From: Bacteroidota bacterium
GTDB taxonomy: Bacteria > Bacteroidota > Bacteroidia > Bacteroidales > Paludibacteraceae
NCBI GenBank assembly: GCA_023391625.1
Contig: JAEWAN010000008.1
Location: forward strand, 1 to 11,211
Direction: 5' to 3'
DNA: 11,211 nt
Both the position numbers and the translations under genes were made by a program. Numbering within the stretch: the stretch's first letter is position 1; the number at the start of each line of letters is the position of its first letter. This document shows positions 3,888 to 11,211 of the stretch, piece by piece. The notes beneath the pieces were generated by a model. That model was not told where the DNA came from, made no database searches, and saw only the letters and a program-made list of their open reading frames with translations.

Positions 3888-6374
3888 ATGCAGTTATCAC
3901 TCGACAATATCTATATTTCCGCCAGACTGCAGAAAAAGCTGGACAGAATACCGATGTATCCGCTGACCACAGTAGTAGCACCTGCAGGATATGGGAAAAC
4001 AACGGCTGTGCGATGGTTTCGCGAAGGTCTTTCAAAAGAATGCATGGTGCTGAGACTGAATGTGTTGGGCGGAGGGCTGAATGAATTTTGGCGTGATTTT
4101 GCCGAATTGATCGGCAGGGAAGCGGGAGCTTCATTTTCTGAAACTCTGTTGAAAATGGGGCCGCCACTGGACACTACGACACAGCGAGAATTCCTGCGCA
4201 AGATACACGAGCTTGCGCCCGCAAGGGAAACCTACCTTTTTGTCGATGATTACCACCTTGTGGAGGGCGAAATGATGACCGGCTTTGTGCTGTTCATTAG
4301 CCGTAATCTGCCGAAGCATATTCATGTGGTGCTCATATCCCGTATCGCGGTTTTGAGCATCAGAGACAGATTGCTGCTCTCAGGGCGCGTCAATGAGATC
4401 GAGGAGGGTGATTTGCGGTTTGATGCGCAGGATATCGGTAATTACTTTGCGCAATGCGGGTATCCAATCTCTTCAGAGGACATCTCTCATCTCATATATA
4501 TTAGTGAGGGCTGGGCGGCGGCACTGTACCTAAATCTTGTTTCCTATGCGGATACGGGGAAATTCTCGGACTTTGGGGATATCCACACCATGATGGGGAC
4601 GATTTTGTTCGAGCCATTGCCGCCCGATGAAAAAGAGCTGTTGACGGTAATGTCAATGATGTTGGTGTTTAGTGCTTCACAGGCTGAATGGATCAGCGGC
4701 CGCGCGGACGCAGAAATACTGCTGAGGCGGCTCGCGCGGAGTAATGGTTTCATTACCTATATCTCGCAGGACGGTACCTACAAACTGCATCATCTGATGC
4801 AGGAGAGCGTACAACAAGCCTTTGCTCGCCTGCCGGAGGAGCAACAGGCGAAATATCTGTCCCGCGCGGCTATGTGGCAACTGGAGCACGGATATGCTGC
4901 TTCAGCAACGCGGCTGTTCTACAAAGCACGGGATTTTCACGGGCTGATGCGTGCAGTGGAGTGTGGCCAAGGCGCTGATCTTTCGGCAGAACACAAAAAT
5001 GAGATGCTGGCTTGGTTCAGAGAATGCCCCCGCGCCGTGTGCAATGCATATCCGGTGGCCATGCTGGTATATGCGCGGCGCCTGTTTACTTTCAATATGC
5101 GCGCCGAGTGCACTGCCACGCTCGATGGCCTTTTACAGAGCTTAAATACCAATACTACACTGTCAGAGGCTGAAAAAAACAATCTGCTGGGCGAAGTGGA
5201 GATCGTCAAAAGCTTTCTTGATTTCAATAATATCAAAGCGATGAGCGCCCATCACCGTCGGGCCTGTGTACTGATGGATCGCCCGACTACTGCGGTTTCG
5301 CCCACAGCGGTATGGGGCTATGGTTCGCCCAGCGTGCTTATATCCTATTACCGTCTGCCGGGTACACTGGATAGGGAAGTAGCGGTGATGAAGGAGTCCA
5401 TGCCGTTTTGGTATCGCCTCAATCCCAATCAAGGCAGCGGTGCGGAACATGTGATGGAGGGAGAAGCCTTTTTGATGCGCGGCAGCTTTGTGGACGCGGA
5501 GATTTGCCAGTACCGCGCACTACATGACGCAGAGCGTGACGGTCAACTGTGCATGGTGCTGGCTGCCCATTTTTTGCGGCTGCGCGCAGAGGTGCTTCAG
5601 GGAGAATTCAGCGGGGTAGAGCCTACGCTTCGTACTTTGCGTGACAAGGTGCTGGCACAGCAAGAGTATGTGTTGCTGCATTCGATAGACATGTGCGAGG
5701 CATGGTTGTATGCACTTTTGGGACAGCCGCATTCAGCGGCGGACTGGCTGGACGAGGGGCGGCTGGAGGATACGCGTCTTCTGTTCCCCAGTGTGCCTTT
5801 TCTGAACACTGTTTACGGACAACTTCTTCTTGCACAGGGACAATTTACCCGGCTTATCGCCCGAGAGGAGAACGAGCGGCGGCTTTATCGTGTGTACCCA
5901 ATGCTTCTGTGCGAGATATACTTGGATATTCAGCTTGCCGGTGCGCTGGAGCGGGTGGGTAAACACCGCGCGGCAATCATTCACTTGTCTCAAGCGTTAA
6001 ATGTTGCGATGCCGGACAGGCTTTACCTCCCGTTTGTGGAAAATCAAGAGTATATTGCCGCACTTTTGTGCGAGCTGAAAAGCGGGCCGTGGGAAAAAGA
6101 AATCGGCACTATTCTGGAGCAATGTGCGCAATGGCGCGCGGCCAATTTGCAAATCCAACACACAGCGTTTGGTCAAGCGCCTTCCTTCGGGCTTACAGAA
6201 AAGGAGCGCTCTATTGCGCGTCTTGCCGCCGAAGGGCACACAAATAAGGAAATTGCTGCGCAAATGTTCCTCTCTGAAAGTCGTGTGAAGGCGTGCCTTG
6301 GCAGTGCATTTCAAAAAATGGGAATCACGGAAAAGCGAAACAAGCGCAGTGCTTTGAAACACTTGCTGGGGTGA
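3888..6374 (+). CDS. LuxR-family regulator with STAND ATPase domain (MalT/LAL type)
   Basis: An 828-residue cytoplasmic transcription activator of the large ATP-binding LuxR class. The N-terminal nucleotide-binding domain has a P-loop APAGYGKTT (residues 31-39) and a Walker B YLFVDD (116-121) followed by YHLV, the pattern of MalT-like STAND ATPases. Residues ~330-760 are helical, Ala/Leu-rich and TPR-like, the usual sensor region where an inducer or partner binds. The C-terminal ~60 residues are a LuxR helix-turn-helix: LTEKERSIARLAAEGHTNKE, then IAAQMFLSESRVKACLGSAF. Length fits the family (800-900). The start at 3888 is set by the AGAGGAGAG site 5-6 bases upstream and an N-terminus that leads straight into the P-loop domain. 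The target is unknown. The lipoprotein gene 300 bp downstream is the nearest candidate, by position only. Confidence 0.9.
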   Translation: MQLSLDNIYISARLQKKLDRIPMYPLTTVVAPAGYGKTTAVRWFREGLSKECMVLRLNVLGGGLNEFWRDFAELIGREAGASFSETLLKMGPPLDTTTQREFLRKIHELAPARETYLFVDDYHLVEGEMMTGFVLFISRNLPKHIHVVLISRIAVLSIRDRLLLSGRVNEIEEGDLRFDAQDIGNYFAQCGYPISSEDISHLIYISEGWAAALYLNLVSYADTGKFSDFGDIHTMMGTILFEPLPPDEKELLTVMSMMLVFSASQAEWISGRADAEILLRRLARSNGFITYISQDGTYKLHHLMQESVQQAFARLPEEQQAKYLSRAAMWQLEHGYAASATRLFYKARDFHGLMRAVECGQGADLSAEHKNEMLAWFRECPRAVCNAYPVAMLVYARRLFTFNMRAECTATLDGLLQSLNTNTTLSEAEKNNLLGEVEIVKSFLDFNNIKAMSAHHRRACVLMDRPTTAVSPTAVWGYGSPSVLISYYRLPGTLDREVAVMKESMPFWYRLNPNQGSGAEHVMEGEAFLMRGSFVDAEICQYRALHDAERDGQLCMVLAAHFLRLRAEVLQGEFSGVEPTLRTLRDKVLAQQEYVLLHSIDMCEAWLYALLGQPHSAADWLDEGRLEDTRLLFPSVPFLNTVYGQLLLAQGQFTRLIAREENERRLYRVYPMLLCEIYLDIQLAGALERVGKHRAAIIHLSQALNVAMPDRLYLPFVENQEYIAALLCELKSGPWEKEIGTILEQCAQWRAANLQIQHTAFGQAPSFGLTEKERSIARLAAEGHTNKEIAAQMFLSESRVKACLGSAFQKMGITEKRNKRSALKHLLG

Positions 6375-6588
6375 AAGGCAGAAGAAAAGAGCGCGATGTC
6401 CGGCAACCTGCAGACGGCACTGCCATTCGGGAAAAGATATGGTGAGCGTTATTTAGAAGGCATACATCCTCGCGTTTTTTGTGTGGGGCTAGAATGGTTT
6501 CCGCCATCGGATGAAGGAAGACAGCTGTGCAAGTCGGTGCTATTTTAAAACAATACCTGTGCGATACCAGCGCAATACCATTGGGCTC
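6375..6588 (+). other. Intergenic region between LuxR gene and lipoprotein gene
   Basis: About 300 bases separate the two genes, of which the last part holds the promoter listed next. I see no recognisable gene on either strand and no clear terminator after the LuxR gene. This is the likely place for a regulator binding site, but no obvious inverted repeat stands out. Confidence 0.4.
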
Positions 6589-6617
6589 TACACGTTGTTG
6601 GTCATCAAGTTTATAAT
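6589..6617 (+). promoter_or_regulatory. Probable promoter of the lipoprotein gene
   Basis: A consensus -10 TATAAT (6612-6617) lies 17 bases after a weak -35 TACACG (3 of 6 consensus bases). A perfect -10 with a poor -35 is the pattern expected of an activator-dependent promoter, which fits control by the adjacent LuxR protein; that link is inferred. Confidence 0.5.
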
Positions 6618-6677
6618 AAAAATAACGGTGAAAACAGTATTTTTTACCGAAAAATTTGGAGACCATGGAGGAAAGAC

Positions 6678-7550
6678 ATGAAAAAGAAAATCGTCTGGCT
6701 ACTTTGTAGCGCGCTGTTGCTGACGATACTTTCTGCATGCGGTGGCAATGACGATGCACCAAAAGGCAGAGGAAACAATGTACCAACATCTGCAAGCAGT
6801 GCTGTAACGGCTCCGGTGCGATCTACAACACTTGCGGTGACTGTTGCAAACGTTTCGGGCTACAATTTCCAAGAGCTGTATGTTTCGCCCACCGGTACAA
6901 ACAACTGGGGTGAGGACCATTTGGGAAGCACCAGCATTTTGAAAAATAACGGCTCTTACGACATTACCCTTGCCCGGTATGATTTCGAAAACTACGATGT
7001 GCTGATCATCGACGAAGACGGCGACGAATACGAGTTTAAGTATGTGCCCCTTGTCGACGGCTGCGAGATGCAGATCGGCTTCGATGAAAACGGTGTCCCG
7101 GGTGTGGTTGTCGTAGGCGCAGACGGCACGGAGAACTATGTGTCCGGCACCTTGAATGGCAGCAGTGGAGCGACTGGAGGCGGCGAAACAGTTGTCGTTC
7201 AGGAACAGCAACAGACTGTGACCGGAACTGGATATGACACGAACGGTCAATTTGTATTCGAGGTATACAATAATTCTGCTTATGACATTTATGCGCTGTA
7301 TATTGGCGTCATCAATGCCAGCAGCGATCATGACATCGATGTACTGCCTCAAATTCTTCCAGCTAACAGCAGCACCACTATTGTGGGCCAGGCTACAATG
7401 GGAGACTGGCCGCAGACAGAGTGGACGCTGTATGTTGAGGATGTAGACGGCGATACCAGCGCTTCCTTTGATTCCTTCAACCCCTGGACAGTGAGCTATG
7501 TGGACATCTACTGGCAGGGTGATTCCTATGTGTGCGATTTTACCTATTGA
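6678..7550 (+). CDS. Secreted lipoprotein with duplicated domain
   Basis: A 290-residue lipoprotein. It has a KKK start, a hydrophobic stretch and a lipobox LSAC with Cys21 as the lipidation site, followed by a Ser/Thr/Ala-rich linker to about residue 50. Two similar beta-rich units follow, at about 53-133 and 191-288. Each has a hydrophobic strand with an (E/A)LY(V/I) core (NFQELYVS, DIYALYIG) and an Asp-rich turn: DEDGDEY at 112-118 and EDVDGDT at 254-260. A Gly/Ser/Gln-rich linker (about 158-182) joins them. The first unit has the pattern of small domains found in other bacterial exported proteins, with GTNNWGEDHLGS; I cannot name a function. GGAGG at 6667-6671 sets the start. The Asp turns could bind calcium (inference). 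It ends before a terminator. Confidence 0.85.
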   Translation: MKKKIVWLLCSALLLTILSACGGNDDAPKGRGNNVPTSASSAVTAPVRSTTLAVTVANVSGYNFQELYVSPTGTNNWGEDHLGSTSILKNNGSYDITLARYDFENYDVLIIDEDGDEYEFKYVPLVDGCEMQIGFDENGVPGVVVVGADGTENYVSGTLNGSSGATGGGETVVVQEQQQTVTGTGYDTNGQFVFEVYNNSAYDIYALYIGVINASSDHDIDVLPQILPANSSTTIVGQATMGDWPQTEWTLYVEDVDGDTSASFDSFNPWTVSYVDIYWQGDSYVCDFTY

Positions 7551-7693
7551 TTTCCGTCTGAACATTCCCACTTGTGCAAGAGCTGCTCCGGCTTTTGATG
7601 AATTGCTTGGGCCATAGGGCGTAATTTGTAGCATGCCTTATTTACAGGGAATCAATACGTGGGTATCGATAGATCCCTAAAAAGTACAAATCA

Positions 7694-7723
7694 ACATCCC
7701 TCGAAATACCGAGGGGTGTTTTT
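7694..7723 (+). terminator. Rho-independent terminator after the lipoprotein gene
   Basis: A 10-bp stem (7694-7703 with 7710-7719, one G-T wobble), a six-base loop AAATAC, then a T-run TTTTTCTT. It separates the lipoprotein transcript from the cyclase gene. The rest of 7551-7917 holds no recognisable gene. Confidence 0.8.
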
Positions 7724-7917
7724 CTTGTATCCCAAAACCACACGTCTATTCTGTCGGAAAGCGCCAATATCGCTTTTTTCACGCCGTATAGTCAGGATTT
7801 TACGCAGAATGCTCCCGGAATTGATTGTTCGGCTTGTTTTTTATGCTTGGATACACTACAATGGATAAAAAGGATGGGCCATTTTTCACAAACCGGCCCC
7901 GGCAAGGAGGCATGTAT

Positions 7918-10617
7918 ATGCCGTTTTCTGAAGAAAATGTGCTGGATTTTGTAAAATGGCTCGAAAAGTCGTATTTTGTAGAACGGGCTCTGGGAAGGAT
8001 TGAAAAGCTTCTGGCACCGGAATTTATGATGGTGGGAACCGGACGGCGGGAGGTCTGCTATGACATGCCGCAGATGAGGTTCCTGCTGCAGCAGGAGCAA
8101 AGTGGATTTCATGATACGTTTCTGGTGCTAAGTGCCCATTACAGCGTCCGAACGCTCACACCGGAGGTGTTTTCCGTGTGCGGTGAGCTTGTCGTGCGCG
8201 AAAACAATGAATCCTGTGAAATGCTGGATCTTCCTGTCCGCGTTACGATCATTTTGCGCGCGGAGCAGGGATGTCTGCTGCTTTCGCAGCTGCATTTGTC
8301 GCTGCCCAGTCCCGACCAGGATGACGCGGAATTTTTTCCGCGGCTGTTGGTGGGGGAGAACATCTCCACACTGCGCAGGCTTGCAGACGAGCGCTCCGCA
8401 GAGCTGCGGGAGCGCAACCGTGACCTCGATGCCCTGATGAACAATATCCCCGGCGGCGTCATGTGCTGCGACGCCACGGACGAACTGAACCTTCTGCAGT
8501 TCAGCGACGGACTTCTGTCAATGTTGGGTTATACATGCGAGGAGCTGGGGACTGTTTTCCATAACCGATTCTCCGAGATGATTTACGAGCCGGATATTGC
8601 ACCTACATGGGAGGCTGTGCATGCGCAGCTGGAAAAAGGCAATACGAAGCTCATTGAGTACCGGATGGCCCGCAAGGATGGTGGTTTGATTTGGGTGCAG
8701 GACAGAGGCCAGCTCATGCGCCGGGAGGATGGGCGAGAGGTATTCTACTGCATTCTGTTGGATATTACTGAAACAAAAAAGGCGCAGGAGGATCTGCGCC
8801 TTTCGCTGGAACGCCACCAAATCATTATGGATCAGACCAACGACATTATTTTTGAGTGGCAGGTCAAACAGGATACACTGACTTTCTCGCCCAACTGGGA
8901 AAAGAAATTTGGCTATGAGCCGGTGCGGGAAAATGTTCATGCGCACCTGCTGGACAACCCGCATCTGCATCCTGATGATGTACCACTGCTGCGGCGCAAG
9001 CTGTCGGATATTCTGGAAAGAGAACCCTATCAGGAGGCGGAACTTCGCATTCAGAAGCGGGACGGGGGCTATTTGTGGTGCCGTGTGCGTGCGACGCTGC
9101 AGAAAGACCGCGCGGGTGAACCGGCCAAAGCGGTGGGCGTGATTTTGGACATCGACGCGGAAAAGCGGGAGGCCCAGCGCATGCGGGAGCGTGCAGAGCG
9201 CGACACCTTGACGGGGCTGTATAACAAAGGGACCATGGAAGCCAAGGCAGACCACGCGTTGGGTGCACTGATGCCCGGGGAAAACGCCGTGCTTTTGATG
9301 ATCGACATTGACAATTTCAAGCAGGTAAATGATTTTTACGGGCATCTGAGCGGTGACGTGATGTTGACGGAGGCCGCACGTATGCTGCAGGATATGTTCC
9401 GCGCAAGCGATATTCTGGGACGCATCGGCGGGGACGAATTCACCGTACTGCTGCGTGGTTCCGGGGCGCAGGCCATAGCGGGCCGCAAGGCGCAGGAGGT
9501 GTTGGACGCTTTTGCGCGGCTCCTGCCGGCACAGGGCGGCGGGCCAGTTTTTTCCTGCAGTGTTGGCATCGCTCAAGCGCCGCAGGATGGTACCGATTAT
9601 CTCACGCTTTATAAGAAGGCAGACGCGGCGTTGTACCGAGCCAAAATGCAGGGGAAAAATACCTATGCGTTTTATACCCAGTTGCCGTTGGAAGGGCTGG
9701 GAGCGCCTACACAGAGCACCGTGGGACAGACGATTGATTCCGAGCTGGGCACAGGCGTGATGCGCAGCTCGCTGGCGGAGTATGTATTTCACATTCTCTA
9801 CCAGTCCGACGATGTGGAGAAAGCGATTCCCAGCGTGCTGGAGATCGTAGGGCGGCATGTAGGTGTGAGCCGCGTTTATATTTTTGAAGATTCCGAGGAC
9901 GGAACATACTGCGATAACACCTTTGAATGGTGCAACGACGGCATTGTGCCGCAGATAGACCAGCTTCAGCATATGCTGGAGGGCGAACTGGCGGATTATT
10001 ATAAGAATTTTAACGAGGACGGTATTTTTTACTGCCGCGACATCCATGCACTGCCCCCGAATCAGGTGCAGGTTCTGGAGGCGCAAGGCATCAAGTCCAT
10101 GCTGCAGTGTGTGATCCGCGACGACGGCAAGCCCAGGGGCTACATCGGCTTTGATGAATGCCGGGAAAGCCGATTCTGGACGCAGGAGCAGACGGACCTG
10201 CTGTGCATTGTAGCGGAAATCGTGAGCGTATACCTGCTGAAGGCGCGGGCACGCACAAGGCTCACCCATGCGCTGCAGGGCGCGCAGGCGATTTTGGACT
10301 CGCAGGACGCATGGCTGTATGTCATCCGAAAAGGAACGTATGAGCTGCTTTACGCCAATAAAAAAACAATGCAGGATGTACCCGGCGCAATGCCCGGCGA
10401 GCCTTGTTACCGTGTGTTTTACCGGGCGGACAAGCCGTGCGTGCATTGCCCGCTGGTAAAGCTGGCCCCCGAAGGCCCGGACCGCGTCACCGCGAGGCTG
10501 TACAGCGAGGTTCTGGACATGGAAGTAACGGCTGTGGGCATGGAAATCCCCTGGGCGGGCGGAGAGGATGCCTATCTGATGGCCTGTGAAAAAGTAAAAA
10601 CTCAGAAGAAAAAGTGA
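7918..10617 (+). CDS. Diguanylate cyclase with NTF2-like, PAS, GAF and Cys-PAS sensor domains
   Basis: An 899-residue soluble cyclase making the second messenger c-di-GMP. Regions in order: an N-terminal NTF2/SnoaL-like sensor (about 1-150); a short helical connector; PAS (about 170-290); PAS (about 298-415) ending in a LDIDAEKREAQRMRERAERD helix; GGDEF (about 428-590) opening DTLTGLYNKG; GAF (about 618-775); and a C-terminal PAS-like end with Cys830, Cys841 and Cys844 (CYRVFYR, PCVHCP). The active site GGDEF is intact at 504-508, and the inhibitory site RASD sits at 495-498, five residues before it. There is no EAL domain and no membrane segment. The start at 7918 was chosen because AAGGAGG (7904-7910) lies 7 bases upstream; it would be only 1 base from the ATG at 7912. 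It stands alone between terminators. Confidence 0.9.
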   Translation: MPFSEENVLDFVKWLEKSYFVERALGRIEKLLAPEFMMVGTGRREVCYDMPQMRFLLQQEQSGFHDTFLVLSAHYSVRTLTPEVFSVCGELVVRENNESCEMLDLPVRVTIILRAEQGCLLLSQLHLSLPSPDQDDAEFFPRLLVGENISTLRRLADERSAELRERNRDLDALMNNIPGGVMCCDATDELNLLQFSDGLLSMLGYTCEELGTVFHNRFSEMIYEPDIAPTWEAVHAQLEKGNTKLIEYRMARKDGGLIWVQDRGQLMRREDGREVFYCILLDITETKKAQEDLRLSLERHQIIMDQTNDIIFEWQVKQDTLTFSPNWEKKFGYEPVRENVHAHLLDNPHLHPDDVPLLRRKLSDILEREPYQEAELRIQKRDGGYLWCRVRATLQKDRAGEPAKAVGVILDIDAEKREAQRMRERAERDTLTGLYNKGTMEAKADHALGALMPGENAVLLMIDIDNFKQVNDFYGHLSGDVMLTEAARMLQDMFRASDILGRIGGDEFTVLLRGSGAQAIAGRKAQEVLDAFARLLPAQGGGPVFSCSVGIAQAPQDGTDYLTLYKKADAALYRAKMQGKNTYAFYTQLPLEGLGAPTQSTVGQTIDSELGTGVMRSSLAEYVFHILYQSDDVEKAIPSVLEIVGRHVGVSRVYIFEDSEDGTYCDNTFEWCNDGIVPQIDQLQHMLEGELADYYKNFNEDGIFYCRDIHALPPNQVQVLEAQGIKSMLQCVIRDDGKPRGYIGFDECRESRFWTQEQTDLLCIVAEIVSVYLLKARARTRLTHALQGAQAILDSQDAWLYVIRKGTYELLYANKKTMQDVPGAMPGEPCYRVFYRADKPCVHCPLVKLAPEGPDRVTARLYSEVLDMEVTAVGMEIPWAGGEDAYLMACEKVKTQKKK

Positions 10618-10637
10618 ACTGAAAAACAGAAAAGGCG

Positions 10638-10672
10638 CCCGGCTGCGGAAAAATAAGCGGCCGGGAATTTTT
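10638..10672 (+). terminator. Rho-independent terminator of the cyclase gene
   Basis: CCCGGCTGC (10638-10646) pairs with GCGGCCGGG (10657-10665) with one wobble, followed by AATTTTT. It lies 20 bases after the stop codon. Confidence 0.8.
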
Positions 10673-10707
10673 GCCGGTATTTTTTCACCTGAAAAGTAAA
10701 AAAACAC

Positions 10708-10736
10708 TTGCATTTTTTGCTGGGATGGTGTATATT
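10708..10736 (+). promoter_or_regulatory. tRNA promoter
   Basis: TTGCAT (10708-10713), 17 bases, TATATT (10731-10736). Transcription from about 10743 would reach the broken tRNA-Asn copy after an 11-base leader and then the intact tRNA-Asn about 130 bases on. I see no better promoter for the intact gene. Confidence 0.75.
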
Positions 10737-10753
10737 AAATAAGCAGTTTTCGT

Positions 10754-10812
10754 TCCTCTTTAGCTCAGCCGGTAGAGAACGTGATACATTGTTAACCTAG
10801 AGAGCTGAGAGG
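10754..10812 (+). pseudogene. Broken tRNA-Asn copy (5' half)
   Basis: Bases 10754-10777 repeat the first 24 bases of the intact tRNA-Asn (TCCTCTT acceptor strand, D-arm, GGTAGAG) with a single C/T difference. After that the match breaks (AACGTGATACATT), then resumes briefly at GTTAACC, the anticodon region. The T-arm and acceptor 3' strand are missing. Instead, GAGCT and AGAGG at 10802-10812 can pair back with AGCTC and CCTCT of the 5' end, so the RNA would fold into an irregular hairpin. It lies at the normal leader distance from the promoter, so it seems to be where the original gene stood. Confidence 0.7.
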
Positions 10813-10876
10813 TAAGGATTGCGTGAAAGCCCTCAAAGGGCTTTGACATAGCAACCAAAGCGGTTGCGATATATAA
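10813..10876 (+). other. Spacer with two hairpins between tRNA copies
   Basis: Two perfect inverted repeats: AAAGCCC/GGGCTTT (10826-10832 with 10838-10844) and GCAACC/GGTTGC (10851-10856 with 10862-10867). Neither has a U-tract, so they are not obvious terminators. They may be left from an inserted sequence or help separate the two RNAs. Confidence 0.5.
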
Positions 10877-10952
10877 TCCTCTTTAGCTCAGTCGGTAGAG
10901 CATGCGGCTGTTAACCGCAGGGTCGTTGGTTCGAGTCCAACAAGGGGAGCCA
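10877..10952 (+). tRNA. tRNA-Asn (anticodon GUU)
   Basis: A complete 76-base tRNA. Acceptor TCCTCTT pairs with AAGGGGA (one G-T pair), with D-arm GCTC/GAGC and anticodon arm TGCGG-CTGTTAA-CCGCA giving GTT. The T-arm is GTTGG-TTCGAGT-CCAAC, with discriminator G and encoded CCA. A strong terminator follows 6 bases later. Confidence 0.95.
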
Positions 10953-10958
10953 AGAAAT

Positions 10959-10990
10959 TGCCTAGCTGAGAATTCAGCTAGGCATTTTTT
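10959..10990 (+). terminator. Rho-independent terminator after tRNA-Asn
   Basis: A perfect 11-bp stem (10959-10969 with 10974-10984, TGCCTAGCTGA/TCAGCTAGGCA), a four-base loop GAAT, then six Ts. Confidence 0.9.
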
Positions 10991-11081
10991 ATACAAAATT
11001 TGCGCATGAGATATATGGGTTCATCAGTAAGATGATAAAATGTTCTTAAGTGATGTTTTTACTAATACGTTGAAATTTAAT

Positions 11082-11211
11082 AAGGGCAACACCGCACAGA
11101 AAAAGGCACCGGATGCTGCCAAATATGATATAATGAGTTTATGGATAAACAGATGACAATTTCTGCATTCAGCGATGAACTGGCACAGGTGCGGACAAAG
11201 AAAAAAGAATT
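11082..11211 (+). mobile_element. Left end of an IS5-like insertion sequence (runs off window)
   Basis: A block AAGGGCAACACCGCACAG at 11083-11100 has the look of an IS5-family terminal inverted repeat and lies about 40 bases before a transposase start. The matching right end is outside the window, so the inverted repeat cannot be confirmed. A TATAAT (11129-11134) may be the transposase -10 box, but no good -35 is seen. The 90 bases between the tRNA-Asn terminator and this end hold nothing recognisable. Confidence 0.55.
11141..11211 (+). CDS. IS5-like transposase, N-terminal start (3' truncated by window)
   Basis: Twenty-three codons are visible from the ATG at 11141 to the window end: MDKQMTISAFSDELAQVRTK, then KKE. 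This is the pattern of the N-terminus of IS5/IS4-type DDE transposases common in Clostridia, in which a helical start precedes a PW...(V/I)-type segment; the catalytic Asp-Asp-Glu residues are far outside. The start is the first ATG after the presumed terminal repeat. No strong Shine-Dalgarno site precedes it, which is common for transposases with low expression. Family assignment from so few residues is tentative. Confidence 0.55.
   Translation, partial: MDKQMTISAFSDELAQVRTKKKE

Noticed and set aside
6699..7634. A 311-codon open frame on the minus strand over the lipoprotein gene
   Set aside because: The plus-strand frame has a clear lipobox, ribosome site and terminator; the minus frame has none and resembles no family.
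7825..7917. Upstream start for the cyclase gene at 7825
   Set aside because: The AAGGAGG site at 7904-7910 lies inside this extension and is spaced correctly for 7918; the extra 31 residues are not domain-like.
8518..10713. A 731-codon open frame on the minus strand
   Set aside because: It lies wholly across the diguanylate cyclase gene, shows no recognisable domain and has His/Cys/Arg-rich composition typical of an antisense shadow of GC-rich coding DNA.
10842..10877. TTGACA at about 10843 and TATAAT at 10872-10877 as a promoter for the intact tRNA-Asn
   Set aside because: The spacing is 23 bases, far from 17, and the TATAAT overlaps the first base of the tRNA, so transcription would begin inside the gene.
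1..11211. CRISPR array or other regularly spaced repeats
   Set aside because: No short repeat recurs at regular spacing anywhere; the only repeats are the recombinase 3' ends and the tRNA-Asn 5' half.

Overview
The window looks like a piece of a Clostridia (Firmicutes) chromosome from the gut-type Oscillospiraceae/Lachnospiraceae range. This rests on the purine-rich Shine-Dalgarno sites, the strong TTGNNN-17-TATAAT promoters, the large-serine-recombinase tail, the DUF3791/DUF3990 and VbhA/Fic small genes, the MalT-like LuxR regulator and the multi-sensor GGDEF protein. No rRNA or housekeeping marker is present, so the genus cannot be named.

Left part (about 1-3050, AT-richer) is a decaying mobile or accessory island. 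It opens with the C-terminal end of a large serine recombinase (3-308). A second, frameshifted copy of the same 3' end follows at 552-707. A compact operon starts at a strong promoter (867-895): a VbhA-type antitoxin, a Fic toxin gene cut before its catalytic motif, a DUF3791-like gene, a DUF3990 (ADP-ribosyltransferase-like) gene and a second DUF3791-like gene. All are overlapping or closely spaced. A KilA-N gene fragment comes next. The island ends at a 3' fragment of tRNA-Lys(CUU), which reads as an attachment-site scar, and a strong terminator.

Middle-left (3090-3710) is a gene graveyard: the first 77 residues of a UmuC/DinB-type Y-family polymerase, still with promoter and ribosome binding site, directly followed by the first ~50 residues of an amino-acid ABC permease.

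The centre and right (3888-10617, higher GC) hold three intact genes on the + strand: an 828-aa LuxR-family STAND ATPase regulator, a 290-aa lipoprotein with an internal duplication, and an 899-aa diguanylate cyclase with NTF2-like, PAS, PAS, GGDEF, GAF and Cys-containing PAS-like regions. Terminators follow the lipoprotein and the cyclase. All three look like sensing and envelope functions. That the LuxR protein controls the lipoprotein is an inference from adjacency only.

The right end has a tRNA promoter, a broken tRNA-Asn 5'-half copy, an intact tRNA-Asn(GUU) with terminator, and the left end of an IS5-like insertion sequence whose transposase runs off the window. Two separate tRNA loci in 8 kb thus carry signs of rearrangement.
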